This document shows positions 41,749-49,307 of a stretch of DNA of 64,000 nucleotides, in pieces. The notes beneath the pieces were generated by a model. That model worked only from the letters and a program-made list of their open reading frames with translations. It was not told the DNA's origin and searched no databases. The DNA is from Paenibacillus_E sp042676385 (GTDB taxonomy: Bacteria; Bacillota; Bacilli; Paenibacillales; NBRC-103111), in the NCBI RefSeq assembly GCF_042676385.1, contig NZ_JBHTHA010000044.1, positions 130,445 to 194,444 on the forward strand. Direction: 5' to 3'. The position numbers and the translations under genes are program-made. Position 1 is the stretch's first letter. Each line of letters begins with the position of its first letter.

Positions 41749-43092
41749 ATGAAAAAATATTTTTCGATTCTATCCGATATGGAGCAAAAAATTAGTGAGG
41801 GCGGGTACCGTCCAGGCCAAAAGCTGCCATCCGTGCGTGATGCCGCTGAGCTGTATGGATGCAGTATCAGTACGATTACACGGGCATACGCAGAACTCGA
41901 AAAGCGCCATACGATTTATTCGATTCCGCAAAGCGGTTTTTATGTGGTCGACAAGCCGGGTAATTGGGGTACCGGTACGAAAGGCGATACCATTGATTTT
42001 GCTTCGGCGTCTCCGGATTTAAATGTATTTCCGTATTTGGACTTTCAACATTGTTTAAATAAAGCGATCGATACTTATAAATACAACCTGTTTACATACG
42101 GCGAACCGCAAGGGCTGGAAACGCTGCGCCGAACGCTCGTTTCTCATTTGGCGGGTGATCAGGTGTTCGCGAGTGCGGAGCGGATCATTGTCACTTCAGG
42201 CGCTCAGCAGGCGCTGGAAATTTTGGCTAAAATGCCGTTTCCAAACGGGAACGACGCGGTTTTGGTCGAACAGCCGAGTTACGATTTCTATATTCGTTAC
42301 TTGGAGGCGGAAGGCGTGCCGGTATGCGCGATCGCTCGTCGTGCGACTGGCATCGATTTGCGTGAGTTGGAGGAGAAATTTAAAAGCGGAGGCATCAAAT
42401 TTTTTTACACGATGTCCAGATATCACAATCCGCTCGGCACCTCGTATAGCGCAGAGGAGAGAAAGTCAATTGCCAGGCTGGCAGGCAAATACCATGTATA
42501 CGTCGTGGAAGACGATTACATGGCCGACTTGGGCATAGAGCGGCGCTTCGATCCGATTTACGCTTATGACCGGACTTCGCACGTCGTCTATTTGAAAAGT
42601 TTTTCGAAAATCATTTTCCCCGGCTTGAGGCTGGGGGCCGCGGTTTTACCGGAACGGCTGCTCAAGACATTCCAGGCTTACAAAAGATATGGCGATACTT
42701 CGCTTTTGTCCCAGGCAGCTCTTGAGGTATACATTAAAAACGGCATGTACGAGAGGCACAAACACAAAATATGCAGTCAGTACACCGCCAGAATTCGTGC
42801 CTTGAATGAGGCTGTTGAGCGGTATAACGGTGCGGGGTTGATTGAAGTGTCTGACGTCAGTTCTGGCGTCTATATGCAGTTTAAGCTGCCGCAAACGGTC
42901 AATCTCGACGCTCTGACGAAACGGCTGGCGGCGAGAAATGTCAGCGTCATGTCCGGGAATAATTACTATTTAGCGGATTACGCAGAGCGTGAGAAGTTTT
43001 TGCGGATCAGCATTTCACGTGCCCAGCCGGAGCAAATCGACGAGGGCGTTAAGGCGATTGTCGAGGAAGTGAAGCGGGGGATCAGGTGGTAG
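41749..43092 (+). CDS. MocR-type regulator (GntR HTH + aminotransferase domain)
   Basis: About 447 residues. N-terminal winged helix of the GntR family (GYRPGQKLPSVRDAAELYGC, STITRAYAELEKR), a linker, then a fold-type I aminotransferase-like domain with VTSGAQQALEIL, MSRYHNPLGTSY, VVEDDYMADLG and the PLP-lysine loop LKSFSKIIFPGLRLG. Start ATG 41749 after GAGGGAGGGAGG. MocR proteins sense PLP-linked ligands and usually control a divergent gene, here the DMT transporter. The operator palindrome is immediately upstream. Confidence 0.88.
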   Translation: MKKYFSILSDMEQKISEGGYRPGQKLPSVRDAAELYGCSISTITRAYAELEKRHTIYSIPQSGFYVVDKPGNWGTGTKGDTIDFASASPDLNVFPYLDFQHCLNKAIDTYKYNLFTYGEPQGLETLRRTLVSHLAGDQVFASAERIIVTSGAQQALEILAKMPFPNGNDAVLVEQPSYDFYIRYLEAEGVPVCAIARRATGIDLRELEEKFKSGGIKFFYTMSRYHNPLGTSYSAEERKSIARLAGKYHVYVVEDDYMADLGIERRFDPIYAYDRTSHVVYLKSFSKIIFPGLRLGAAVLPERLLKTFQAYKRYGDTSLLSQAALEVYIKNGMYERHKHKICSQYTARIRALNEAVERYNGAGLIEVSDVSSGVYMQFKLPQTVNLDALTKRLAARNVSVMSGNNYYLADYAEREKFLRISISRAQPEQIDEGVKAIVEEVKRGIRW

Positions 43093-43095
43093 CGC

Positions 43096-43126
43096 TTGAC
43101 CTTAACATCATGTGATGGATTAGAAT
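43096..43126 (+). promoter_or_regulatory. MerR-type promoter with 19-bp spacer
   Basis: TTGACC at 43096-43101 and TAGAAT at 43121-43126 are separated by 19 bases, the over-long spacing that MerR-family activators correct by DNA distortion. A dyad CATCA-TG-TGATG at 43106-43117 lies between the boxes. Confidence 0.65.
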
Positions 43127-43158
43127 ACCATATATTAGTCCAGGAAGGGGATGTTTTT

Positions 43159-43542
43159 ATTCATATTAGTGAATTGTCCCGTAAGACAGGAGTAAGTCTT
43201 CGCTCTCTGCGATATTATGAAGAAAAAGAACTGTTGAAGCCTGCTCGCTTGGAGAACGGTTATCGTGAATATGCTGAATCTCATATTGAACTAGTCAGAA
43301 TGATTCAGCTTTATTTTAGTCTTGGTCTTACTGCGAAGGAAATAACCGATTTCTTTCACTGTACGAATAGTGAGGAAATTAAACATCAATGCTTGCCGAT
43401 TGCCATTGATCTCGGTGAAAGGAAGCTTGAAGAAATCAAAAAACAAATCGAGACCTTAAAAAAAGCAGAATCTCACTTGGAAGATTATCTGTCAAATTGG
43501 AGAAAGATCCTGCTTAAAGGAGATGGACAAAATGAATTGTAA
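43159..43542 (+). CDS. MerR-family transcriptional regulator, start uncertain
   Basis: About 127 residues: N-terminal helix-turn-helix HISELSRKTGVSLRSLRYYE, wing, and a long C-terminal coiled coil ending near KKAESHLEDYLSNWRK. There are no metal-binding cysteines of the CueR type. The start is a problem. AAGGGG at 43145-43150 is followed by ATG at 43151, which is out of frame by one base; the only in-frame starts are a rare ATT (43159, used here) or a TTG at 43096 inside the promoter. One extra T in the run of five at 43153 would give MFFIHISEL. Co-transcribed with the SDR gene. Confidence 0.75.
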   Translation: MHISELSRKTGVSLRSLRYYEEKELLKPARLENGYREYAESHIELVRMIQLYFSLGLTAKEITDFFHCTNSEEIKHQCLPIAIDLGERKLEEIKKQIETLKKAESHLEDYLSNWRKILLKGDGQNEL

Positions 43543-44308
43543 AATGAACCAAGAAAAGCCTCGAATTGCATTAGTTACAGGAGCTAACCGTGGTATAGGA
43601 AGGGAAATCGCCTATCAGTTGGCTTTGAAAGGGTTACACGTTTTGATTGGTTGTCGGGATGAAGATAAAGGGCGACATACGGTTGAAGAGATGCGTCAAG
43701 CAGGACTATCCGTGGAATTACAAGTCGTCGATGTGAATGATACAGAAAGTGTCAAAAAGATGGCAGAGACAGTAAAACAACAACATGGTCGTCTGGATGT
43801 ACTGGTAAATAATGCTGGAATTCTACTTGATCACGGCGTTTCTGTATTGGATGTGGAAGAGTCAATGATCAAAGAGACATTTGAAACTAATTATTTTGGG
43901 GCATTACGAATGATTCAAGCCGCTGTTCCTCTGATGAAAGAACATAAATATGGGCGCATCGTCAATCTCTCATCAGGATTGGGAGCTTTTGAGGTTCTGC
44001 AAATGCAGGGATTCTTAGGTCTTAAAGGATCATCATCAGCTTATCGCCTCTCTAAAACCACGCTCAATGCCTTGACATGTTTAGTCGCACAAGATGTGGC
44101 TGAAATGGGTATCAAAGTTAACGCTGTTTGTCCTGGCAGAGTCCAAACGGATATGGGAAGAGCAACTGCTTCCCAGAAGATTCCTGAAGGAGTACCTGCT
44201 CCCGTAACGGTTGAAGAAGGAGCAGATACCGCTGTCTGGTTGGCAACTCTGGATGAAGAAGGTCCGAGCGGCGGATTCTTTCGACAACGTAAACCTGCCG
44301 CTTGGTAG
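43532..44308 (+). CDS. Short-chain dehydrogenase/reductase (carbonyl-reductase type)
   Basis: About 258 residues with VTGANRGIGREIAYQLA near the start, VNNAGIL, VNLSSGLG, and a YRLSK motif as YxxxK, in the arrangement of plant-type carbonyl reductases. Start ATG 43532, 9 bases after AAAGGAG and overlapping the MerR stop by 11 bases, so the two are translationally linked. A xenobiotic or aldehyde reductase induced through the MerR regulator is a reasonable guess. It ends next to a fragment of the MITE-like repeat. Confidence 0.85.
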   Translation: MNCKMNQEKPRIALVTGANRGIGREIAYQLALKGLHVLIGCRDEDKGRHTVEEMRQAGLSVELQVVDVNDTESVKKMAETVKQQHGRLDVLVNNAGILLDHGVSVLDVEESMIKETFETNYFGALRMIQAAVPLMKEHKYGRIVNLSSGLGAFEVLQMQGFLGLKGSSSAYRLSKTTLNALTCLVAQDVAEMGIKVNAVCPGRVQTDMGRATASQKIPEGVPAPVTVEEGADTAVWLATLDEEGPSGGFFRQRKPAAW

Positions 44309-44310
44309 AA

Positions 44311-44390
44311 GGTTTATTGGCGATAAAACTTACCTCTAAACGCGCTCTCTCATCTTTGAATGGCCTCGATAGAGGTTTTCTCATAATGAA
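44311..44390. repeat. Fragment of the MITE-like element
   Basis: ATTGGCGATAAAACTTACC through TCTCATAATGAA matches about 75 bases of the element at 61866-61941 with roughly three quarters identity, including paired arms ACCTCT and AGAGGT that replace ACCTTT and AAAGGT, a compensated change. The terminal repeats are missing. It fills the gap between convergent genes. Confidence 0.7.
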
Positions 44391-44392
44391 TA

Positions 44393-45166
44393 TCAATGCA
44401 GCTCTTGCAGCAATCGCGCAAACTCTTTTTGCAGGTTGCGGCTTAACGGGATTTTCGTGGAAGTATGCTTCAAATGGATGAGGAACCTCCTTGTCGTCGG
44501 GAATCCACTTTCCTTGACGAATGAGGCGACATAGCGCATATTCACGAGAAAGCCTTTGAACGGGCTGAACAAATAGGGTGAAGCTTGGGCTAAAATATCC
44601 GTGAGATTCGTACTCGCCTCTATCCGATCCCCGTTGACAAGATGAATCATTGTCAGCCGCTTCTCCTCTTTCTCCACATAAAGGATAGAGTCCTCCGAAA
44701 TCGGCAGCTGCGATTTTTGGTTTTTGACCGTGATCCATCTAGATGCCGCAAGTTCAGGAGCTTGGACAGCCGTACTTCGTTCCATGTCAATTTCTGCAAT
44801 TGCTTTCTGAATGGCGGTTTGAAATTTGGGATAGAGAACCGGCTTGGACAGAAAATAAAGAGAACCCAAATCATGAAAAGAGGTCAGAACGTGATCAATA
44901 TTCGTCGTCCCGCTGACCATGATCACTTTCTGCGCATAGCCGGCTTCTCTGAGCGATTGAACCATGGATATGCCGTCCAAATCTCCTTGCAAACCTATAT
45001 CAACCAGCAAAATATCAGGTTTATATGCGTCATATTGTATAAGAAATGCTTGTCCATCGGAAGCGGTGCAGACCACTTGTAAACCGGATTGTTCACAATA
45101 GGATTCCAACAATTTAAGGACCCAATTGTTATCTTCCACAATTGCAACTGTAAAAGGGTGATTCAT
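44393..45166 (-). CDS. LytTR-family response regulator
   Basis: 257 residues. Receiver domain with acidic pocket IVEDN, phospho-acceptor Asp56 in ILLVDIG, and the conserved lysine in FLSKPV. From about 145, a LytTR DNA-binding domain (SILYVEKEEKRLTMIHL, FSPFKGFLVNMRYVASF, RRFLIHLKHTSTKIPLSRN). LytTR regulators control extracellular or quorum-type functions, often with a membrane GHKL kinase. No kinase gene is adjacent; the divergent neighbour is a membrane protein without a catalytic domain. AGGAG lies 10 bases before the ATG. Confidence 0.88.
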   Translation of the reverse strand: MNHPFTVAIVEDNNWVLKLLESYCEQSGLQVVCTASDGQAFLIQYDAYKPDILLVDIGLQGDLDGISMVQSLREAGYAQKVIMVSGTTNIDHVLTSFHDLGSLYFLSKPVLYPKFQTAIQKAIAEIDMERSTAVQAPELAASRWITVKNQKSQLPISEDSILYVEKEEKRLTMIHLVNGDRIEASTNLTDILAQASPYLFSPFKGFLVNMRYVASFVKESGFPTTRRFLIHLKHTSTKIPLSRNLQKEFARLLQELH

Positions 45167-45339
45167 ACTAACGCGCTCCTATCATGCAGCCCATGTTTCC
45201 ATGTGAGAGTGGCAACTTGGTCTTAGAAACAGCCAACTTAGTCCAAATTGAAGGCAAACCATTTGCATTCATGTATAGTGGTTCTAGGGCTCAGTTTGAA
45301 GCCATTCAGAATTCGGTTGGAAATGAGGGAAAGTGCTTG

Positions 45340-45960
45340 TTCACGTGGATGAAATTTATCCTATCTTCTATTGATTTTGTACCGATGATTCTTTTTTCGT
45401 TTATTTTGTTTAGACAGAGAATAACCCCGCATTTGAAAGAAGTATTAATAGCCGTTGCAATTGGCGCCTTGGTCACTTATACGAATTCATATCCGCTCTT
45501 TTATATAGCAATTCTATTTGCGCTTTTTGCAGTTTTTCTAAAATTCAGTCCTGTCCCTGCGATGCTGATTGCCTTATCCGGATACATCATGTCGGTGATT
45601 GTATCCACGGGCGTCATCCATCTCTGCGACTCGACCGGAATTTTGTCGTATTCAGCTGCGAAAGAAGATCCTCTTACTTCCAGTATGCTGCTCATACTAG
45701 CCATTATCGCGAAATGCGGCATCATCATCGCCATGATAAAATTTAGGCTGGGTTTTACTTTCTTAACGCACTATTCCAAGATCAAGTTGTGCAAAGAAAA
45801 TGCTGGATTCTATTTGTTCATCTTGACAGCCATTGTAGGAATCTTTTATCGGAATACCATGCAAGATAGTACATGGAGTGCGCTGATGCCTTTTCAAATG
45901 CTGAGCATGGCGACGGTTATCTTCATCTATGTGACATTACGAAAAGAGCTTGGAGTTTAA
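45340..45960 (+). CDS. Multi-pass membrane protein, sensor-like, no kinase domain
   Basis: About 206 residues with six or seven hydrophobic helices (VPMILFSFILF, VLIAVAIGALVTY, PLFYIAILFALFAVFL, a helix around SGYIMSVIVS, LLILAIIAKCGIIIAM, FYLFILTAIVGIFY, MATVIFIYVTL). The layout is like the membrane domain of AgrC/GHKL peptide sensors, but the protein stops at the last helix. Start is uncertain: TTG 45340 follows GAGGG, ATG 45349 is also possible, and the frame is open further upstream. It is divergent from the LytTR regulator and overlaps the XRE gene end by 24 bases. Confidence 0.6.
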   Translation, partial: FTWMKFILSSIDFVPMILFSFILFRQRITPHLKEVLIAVAIGALVTYTNSYPLFYIAILFALFAVFLKFSPVPAMLIALSGYIMSVIVSTGVIHLCDSTGILSYSAAKEDPLTSSMLLILAIIAKCGIIIAMIKFRLGFTFLTHYSKIKLCKENAGFYLFILTAIVGIFYRNTMQDSTWSALMPFQMLSMATVIFIYVTLRKELGV

Positions 45961-46578
45961 CGTTGGCGAAGCGGGGCCGGGCCCTGCCTCCGTTCTGATC
46001 CCCGTATTTGCCGCTATTGAATCAAGAATGGTTTGATGGTGTTTTTTTTGTGGAAGAGCAGCGATTGTTATAAAAGGACCCTCTCCGGTCGTATCAAAAT
46101 AAAGTTTGCCCTCCGCAGGGGCATACTTTTTTATTTTGTGCATATTCACAAATAAGTGCGCGTCCAGTTTAATAAAATCTTTCTCATGTAGCAGTTCGAT
46201 GAGATTCGTAAATTCCACGAGCGACTCCACGGTTTCTTCTGAAATAGAATCGGCGGCATAATAGCGCACATGCTTGATACCGAACTCAATATATCGGATT
46301 TCATCGAGTTGAACCTTCATGGACGAGACGGTTACAGGCTCTTCCTCCAAATATCCAGCTTTCGTAAGCAGGTCCGTATAAGGATAATGATAGGCTTGTG
46401 ACAATTTTTTCAAGGTGTCTGGGGATGGCTTGATCATATCATTCGTGGTACGATTGCGTCCTAGCTCTAAATCGCGAATGTAGGCGTGGGATAAGCCGCT
46501 CTTGATGGCAGCTTTGCGCAAGGACATTTTACCGCGAAGCTCCTCCAGAAACTTTCCGAAGCTATTCGTGTGTTCCAA
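45937..46578 (-). CDS. XRE-family transcriptional regulator
   Basis: About 213 residues. N-terminal helix-turn-helix FGKFLEELRGKMSLRKAAIK followed by SGLSHAYIRDLELGRNR, then a C-terminal domain of unknown type with a few charged helices. Start TTG 46578 lies 8 bases after GGGAGG; upstream in-frame codons have no ribosome binding site. The 3' end overlaps the convergent membrane-protein gene by 24 bases. The target is unknown. Confidence 0.75.
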   Translation of the reverse strand: MEHTNSFGKFLEELRGKMSLRKAAIKSGLSHAYIRDLELGRNRTTNDMIKPSPDTLKKLSQAYHYPYTDLLTKAGYLEEEPVTVSSMKVQLDEIRYIEFGIKHVRYYAADSISEETVESLVEFTNLIELLHEKDFIKLDAHLFVNMHKIKKYAPAEGKLYFDTTGEGPFITIAALPQKKHHQTILDSIAANTGIRTEAGPGPASPTLNSKLFS

Positions 46579-46721
46579 TGGAAACACCTCCCGTATGCCA
46601 TCATTGTAATGGATTGAACGGGAAATTGAAACCAAGCACAAGGGTTATTTTCCCATTTGGTGCTGATTTGGATATGTATGATATAATAAATTTGATTTTA
46701 TTTGCTTTCATAGCAATCGAT

Positions 46722-46753
46722 ACCCCCCGAATTGTCATACACAGGGACGAAAT
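46722..46753 (+). promoter_or_regulatory. Possible SigI-type autoregulatory promoter
   Basis: ACCCCCC at 46722-46728 and CGAAAT at 46748-46753, 19 bases apart, just before sigI. SigI promoters are known for a C-rich -35 (ACCCCC-like) and a CGAA-type -10, and sigI is usually autoregulated. Confidence 0.45.
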
Positions 46754-46775
46754 TACTATATTGTGAGGTGGAACG

Positions 46776-47564
46776 GTGCTACTTGTTCTATTCAAAAAGT
46801 TCCTCGGGAAGAAGCAGAATTCCGGAGGAAGAAGTGATACTGGACCCTCTCCTCTAGAGGAAACCGTACAACAAATACAAGAAGGAGACCTGCGACTTAG
46901 GAACCAGTTTATTGCTGACTATCAGCCATATGTGGCTAAAGTCACAAGCAGGTTCTGCAAGCGATATATCGATCCGGCAAGAGATGATGAATTCAGCATC
47001 GCACTCGGTGCTTTTAATGAAGCGATTAATCAGTATTCGCAAGCGATGGGCCGTTCTTTCCTAGGGTTCGCGGAAACGGTCATCCGCCGAAGACTTATTG
47101 ATTTCTTACGCAAAGAGCAAAGATTCAAGGGGCAGATTCCCTACAGCTCTTTCGATCAGGAAGATGATGAAGACAACTTCATGAATCCGATTGAGGTTCA
47201 TCAGGCCATTGAAGCTTATGAAAAGCAAAAAGGGCTTGAGGAGCGACGGGGTGAAATTGTTGATTTTAGTCGATGTTTGAAGGATTTCGATATTGAGTTT
47301 GCCGAATTGACCGAAGCTTCACCCAAACACGATGATTCCCGTCAAATGTTGTTTGGGATCGGTCGAACCCTTTCACAGGACGCAGAGCTTATGCGCACTC
47401 TGCTGACAAAACGGCAGCTGCCGATCAAGGAGCTGCTGGAGCAAGTACAAGTCTCCAGGAAAACACTGGAGCGTAACCGCAAATATTTGATCGCTATTGC
47501 ACTGATTTTTAACGGTCCATATCCTTATTTGCGGGATTATTTACATATTCGCGATGATGAGTGA
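46776..47564 (+). CDS. sigI: RNA polymerase sigma factor SigI
   Basis: 262 residues, alternative sigma factor of the SigI family. Region 2 contains DDEFSIALGAFNEAINQY and GRSFLGFAETVIRRRLIDFLR; the C-terminal SigI-specific domain contains LLTKRQLPIKELLEQVQVSRKTLERN, a helix-turn-helix for the -35. In Bacillus it serves heat and cell-envelope stress; in Clostridium, polysaccharide sensing. Start GTG 46776 after GAGGTG. It is followed by its anti-sigma gene after 25 bases. Confidence 0.92.
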   Translation: MLLVLFKKFLGKKQNSGGRSDTGPSPLEETVQQIQEGDLRLRNQFIADYQPYVAKVTSRFCKRYIDPARDDEFSIALGAFNEAINQYSQAMGRSFLGFAETVIRRRLIDFLRKEQRFKGQIPYSSFDQEDDEDNFMNPIEVHQAIEAYEKQKGLEERRGEIVDFSRCLKDFDIEFAELTEASPKHDDSRQMLFGIGRTLSQDAELMRTLLTKRQLPIKELLEQVQVSRKTLERNRKYLIAIALIFNGPYPYLRDYLHIRDDE

Positions 47565-47589
47565 TGTTACAGAAAGGGAGAAGTAGCGC

Positions 47590-48909
47590 ATGAATAAGGG
47601 AATCGTAATGGAATTAAGCGAGAGCTCCATTATCGTCATGAGTCCGGATGGCCGGTTCGAGAAGCTTCCTAGGGGGACGCGGAACTGTGAAGTCGGGGAA
47701 GAAATCCTTTTTGCGCCGGTGAAACGGCGAATGAGGGTGCCGCAAATGGCCATTGCATCGGCATTGGCGGCGGCAATTGTCCTGTGCTTCGTATTGGTCT
47801 CAACGTTGACTGGTTCCGTGCCCGGCGGCCAAGTCGTTGCTTATGTTACGATTGATATCAATCCTAGTGTAGAGATCGGCATTGACAATCAAGAAGTCGT
47901 ACAGGACTTGCAGGGTTTGAATACGGACGGCGTGAATTTAATACAATCGATGGCGTTCAAGGGGAAGTCTTTAGAGGATGTCACCTCAGCGATTTTGGAT
48001 AAAGCGGAGCAGGGCGCATTAGCCAAGGGCGAGGGAGATATCATCATCAGCAGCACAGTCGTAGCAGATAAGACTACAGTCAGCGATGAAGCGATCGCTA
48101 ACAAGCTGAAGGCACAGGTCAATAAGCACATCCAGGATGCACATCCGGATCAGGTGAAAAACTACGAGGTGACTGCGTTCGCTGCACCGCAAGAAGTGAG
48201 ACAAGAGGCCAAAGCGAACGGAGTGTCGGCAGGGAAATATGCCATATACCTGAATGCCTTGGATAACGGAACAAAAGTGTCGCTCGACGATATTAAATCG
48301 GTTTCGATTCATCAATTAGCCAAAGATAACGGCGGCATCGATAAACTGGTGCAACCTGATAAGCCGATTGACAAATCGACGCTCAAGAAGCTGATTGAAG
48401 AGGAGAAGTCCGGCAAGCTGAATGAGAAATTCCAACAGCTGGAGAATGAGAAATCGGATAAAGACAAGAACAATAATAAAAACAATAGCAAAGCCAGTGC
48501 AAAGCCAACTAAAACGCCTGTGCCGAAGAACGATAAAAACGATAAAAATGATAAGAACGGCAATAACGGCAGAAATGTTGGAAATAACGACAATAACGAC
48601 AACAATAATAAAAATGACGGAAACGATGACAGTCATAAGTCGACCAAAAAGCCGGACAATCGGGACTCCGCGAAACCGTCTTTTAGACCAACCCTAAAGC
48701 CCTCTCCCACGCCGAAGCTCGGTGATGGGAGCGATGCTGATTCAAAGGGTAAGGGGAACCGAGATGACACCAAGGACAACGGGAAAGACAACAACAAGGA
48801 TAACAAAGACAACGGCAAAAATAATGGCAAGGATAACAAGGATAACAACAAAGATGGCCGCTCCAGGTCCGATAAAAATGATCACTCCGGCGATGACAAC
48901 AGTGATTAG
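47590..48909 (+). CDS. rsgI: Anti-sigma factor RsgI with a low-complexity tail
   Basis: 439 residues. The N-terminal RsgI_N domain (1 to about 50, MNKGIVMELSESSIIVMSPDG) binds SigI. One membrane helix lies at about 55-76. The following extracellular region has VAYVTIDINPSVEIGIDNQ, the RsgI periplasmic domain where autoproteolysis occurs in related proteins. Residues from about 290 to the end are a low-complexity tail of Asn, Lys, Asp, Gly and some Pro. The tail may cross the cell wall or bind wall polymers; no carbohydrate-binding module is seen. Co-transcribed with sigI. Confidence 0.92.
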   Translation: MNKGIVMELSESSIIVMSPDGRFEKLPRGTRNCEVGEEILFAPVKRRMRVPQMAIASALAAAIVLCFVLVSTLTGSVPGGQVVAYVTIDINPSVEIGIDNQEVVQDLQGLNTDGVNLIQSMAFKGKSLEDVTSAILDKAEQGALAKGEGDIIISSTVVADKTTVSDEAIANKLKAQVNKHIQDAHPDQVKNYEVTAFAAPQEVRQEAKANGVSAGKYAIYLNALDNGTKVSLDDIKSVSIHQLAKDNGGIDKLVQPDKPIDKSTLKKLIEEEKSGKLNEKFQQLENEKSDKDKNNNKNNSKASAKPTKTPVPKNDKNDKNDKNGNNGRNVGNNDNNDNNNKNDGNDDSHKSTKKPDNRDSAKPSFRPTLKPSPTPKLGDGSDADSKGKGNRDDTKDNGKDNNKDNKDNGKNNGKDNKDNNKDGRSRSDKNDHSGDDNSD

Positions 48910-49089
48910 AACAAATATAAATGGAGCTGTCTCGCATGCTCGCTGTCAACAACGAGCAGTCTCTAGCTGAAAAATGTTGGGGTCGCGGGGCGATCATAGT
49001 GGGATCGCGAGTTTTAAGAACAAAGGTCGCAAATAAGGCATACTAGAGACGCTAATGATGGTCAGATGGCTCCGATCTATGCTTCGAAC

Positions 49090-49145
49090 GAACAAAAGTC
49101 CATAAACAACGAACATCGTTCGCTGTTTATGGACTTTTGTTCTTT
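49090..49145 (+). terminator. Very long terminator hairpin downstream of rsgI
   Basis: GAACAAAAGTCCATAAACA at 49090-49108 pairs perfectly with its complement at 49124-49142, with an inner CGAAC/GTTCG stem. T-rich on the exit side. It lies 180 bases after the rsgI stop. Confidence 0.8.
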
Positions 49146-49253
49146 AACCACATTTCAGATCCATTCTTCCATTTATTAGCGTCAAAGGGTTCTTTATTAG
49201 TGCACTTTGAGTCTCAAATATGGAAAAACTTCCAGTCTGCTTGGCAGAAGCGG

Positions 49254-49291
49254 GGCTGCCCCTAAGTAGAATGGTCTACTTGGGGACAGCC
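49254..49291 (-). terminator. Hairpin at the 3' end of the PepSY gene
   Basis: GGCTGCCCCTAAGTAGA at 49254-49270 and TCTACTTGGGGACAGCC at 49275-49291 pair over 17 bases with one mismatch and one wobble. There is no clear T-run on the minus strand, so terminator function is likely but not certain. Confidence 0.55.
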
Positions 49292-49307
49292 TCATTATTT
49301 ACGAAGC

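Larger units (their letters stand above)
48910..49307. other. Intergenic region with two large hairpins
   Basis: 398 bases between convergent genes. It holds a GCGATC hairpin at 48988-49006, the strong terminator at 49090-49145 and a second long hairpin at 49254-49291. No supportable coding sequence. Confidence 0.5.
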
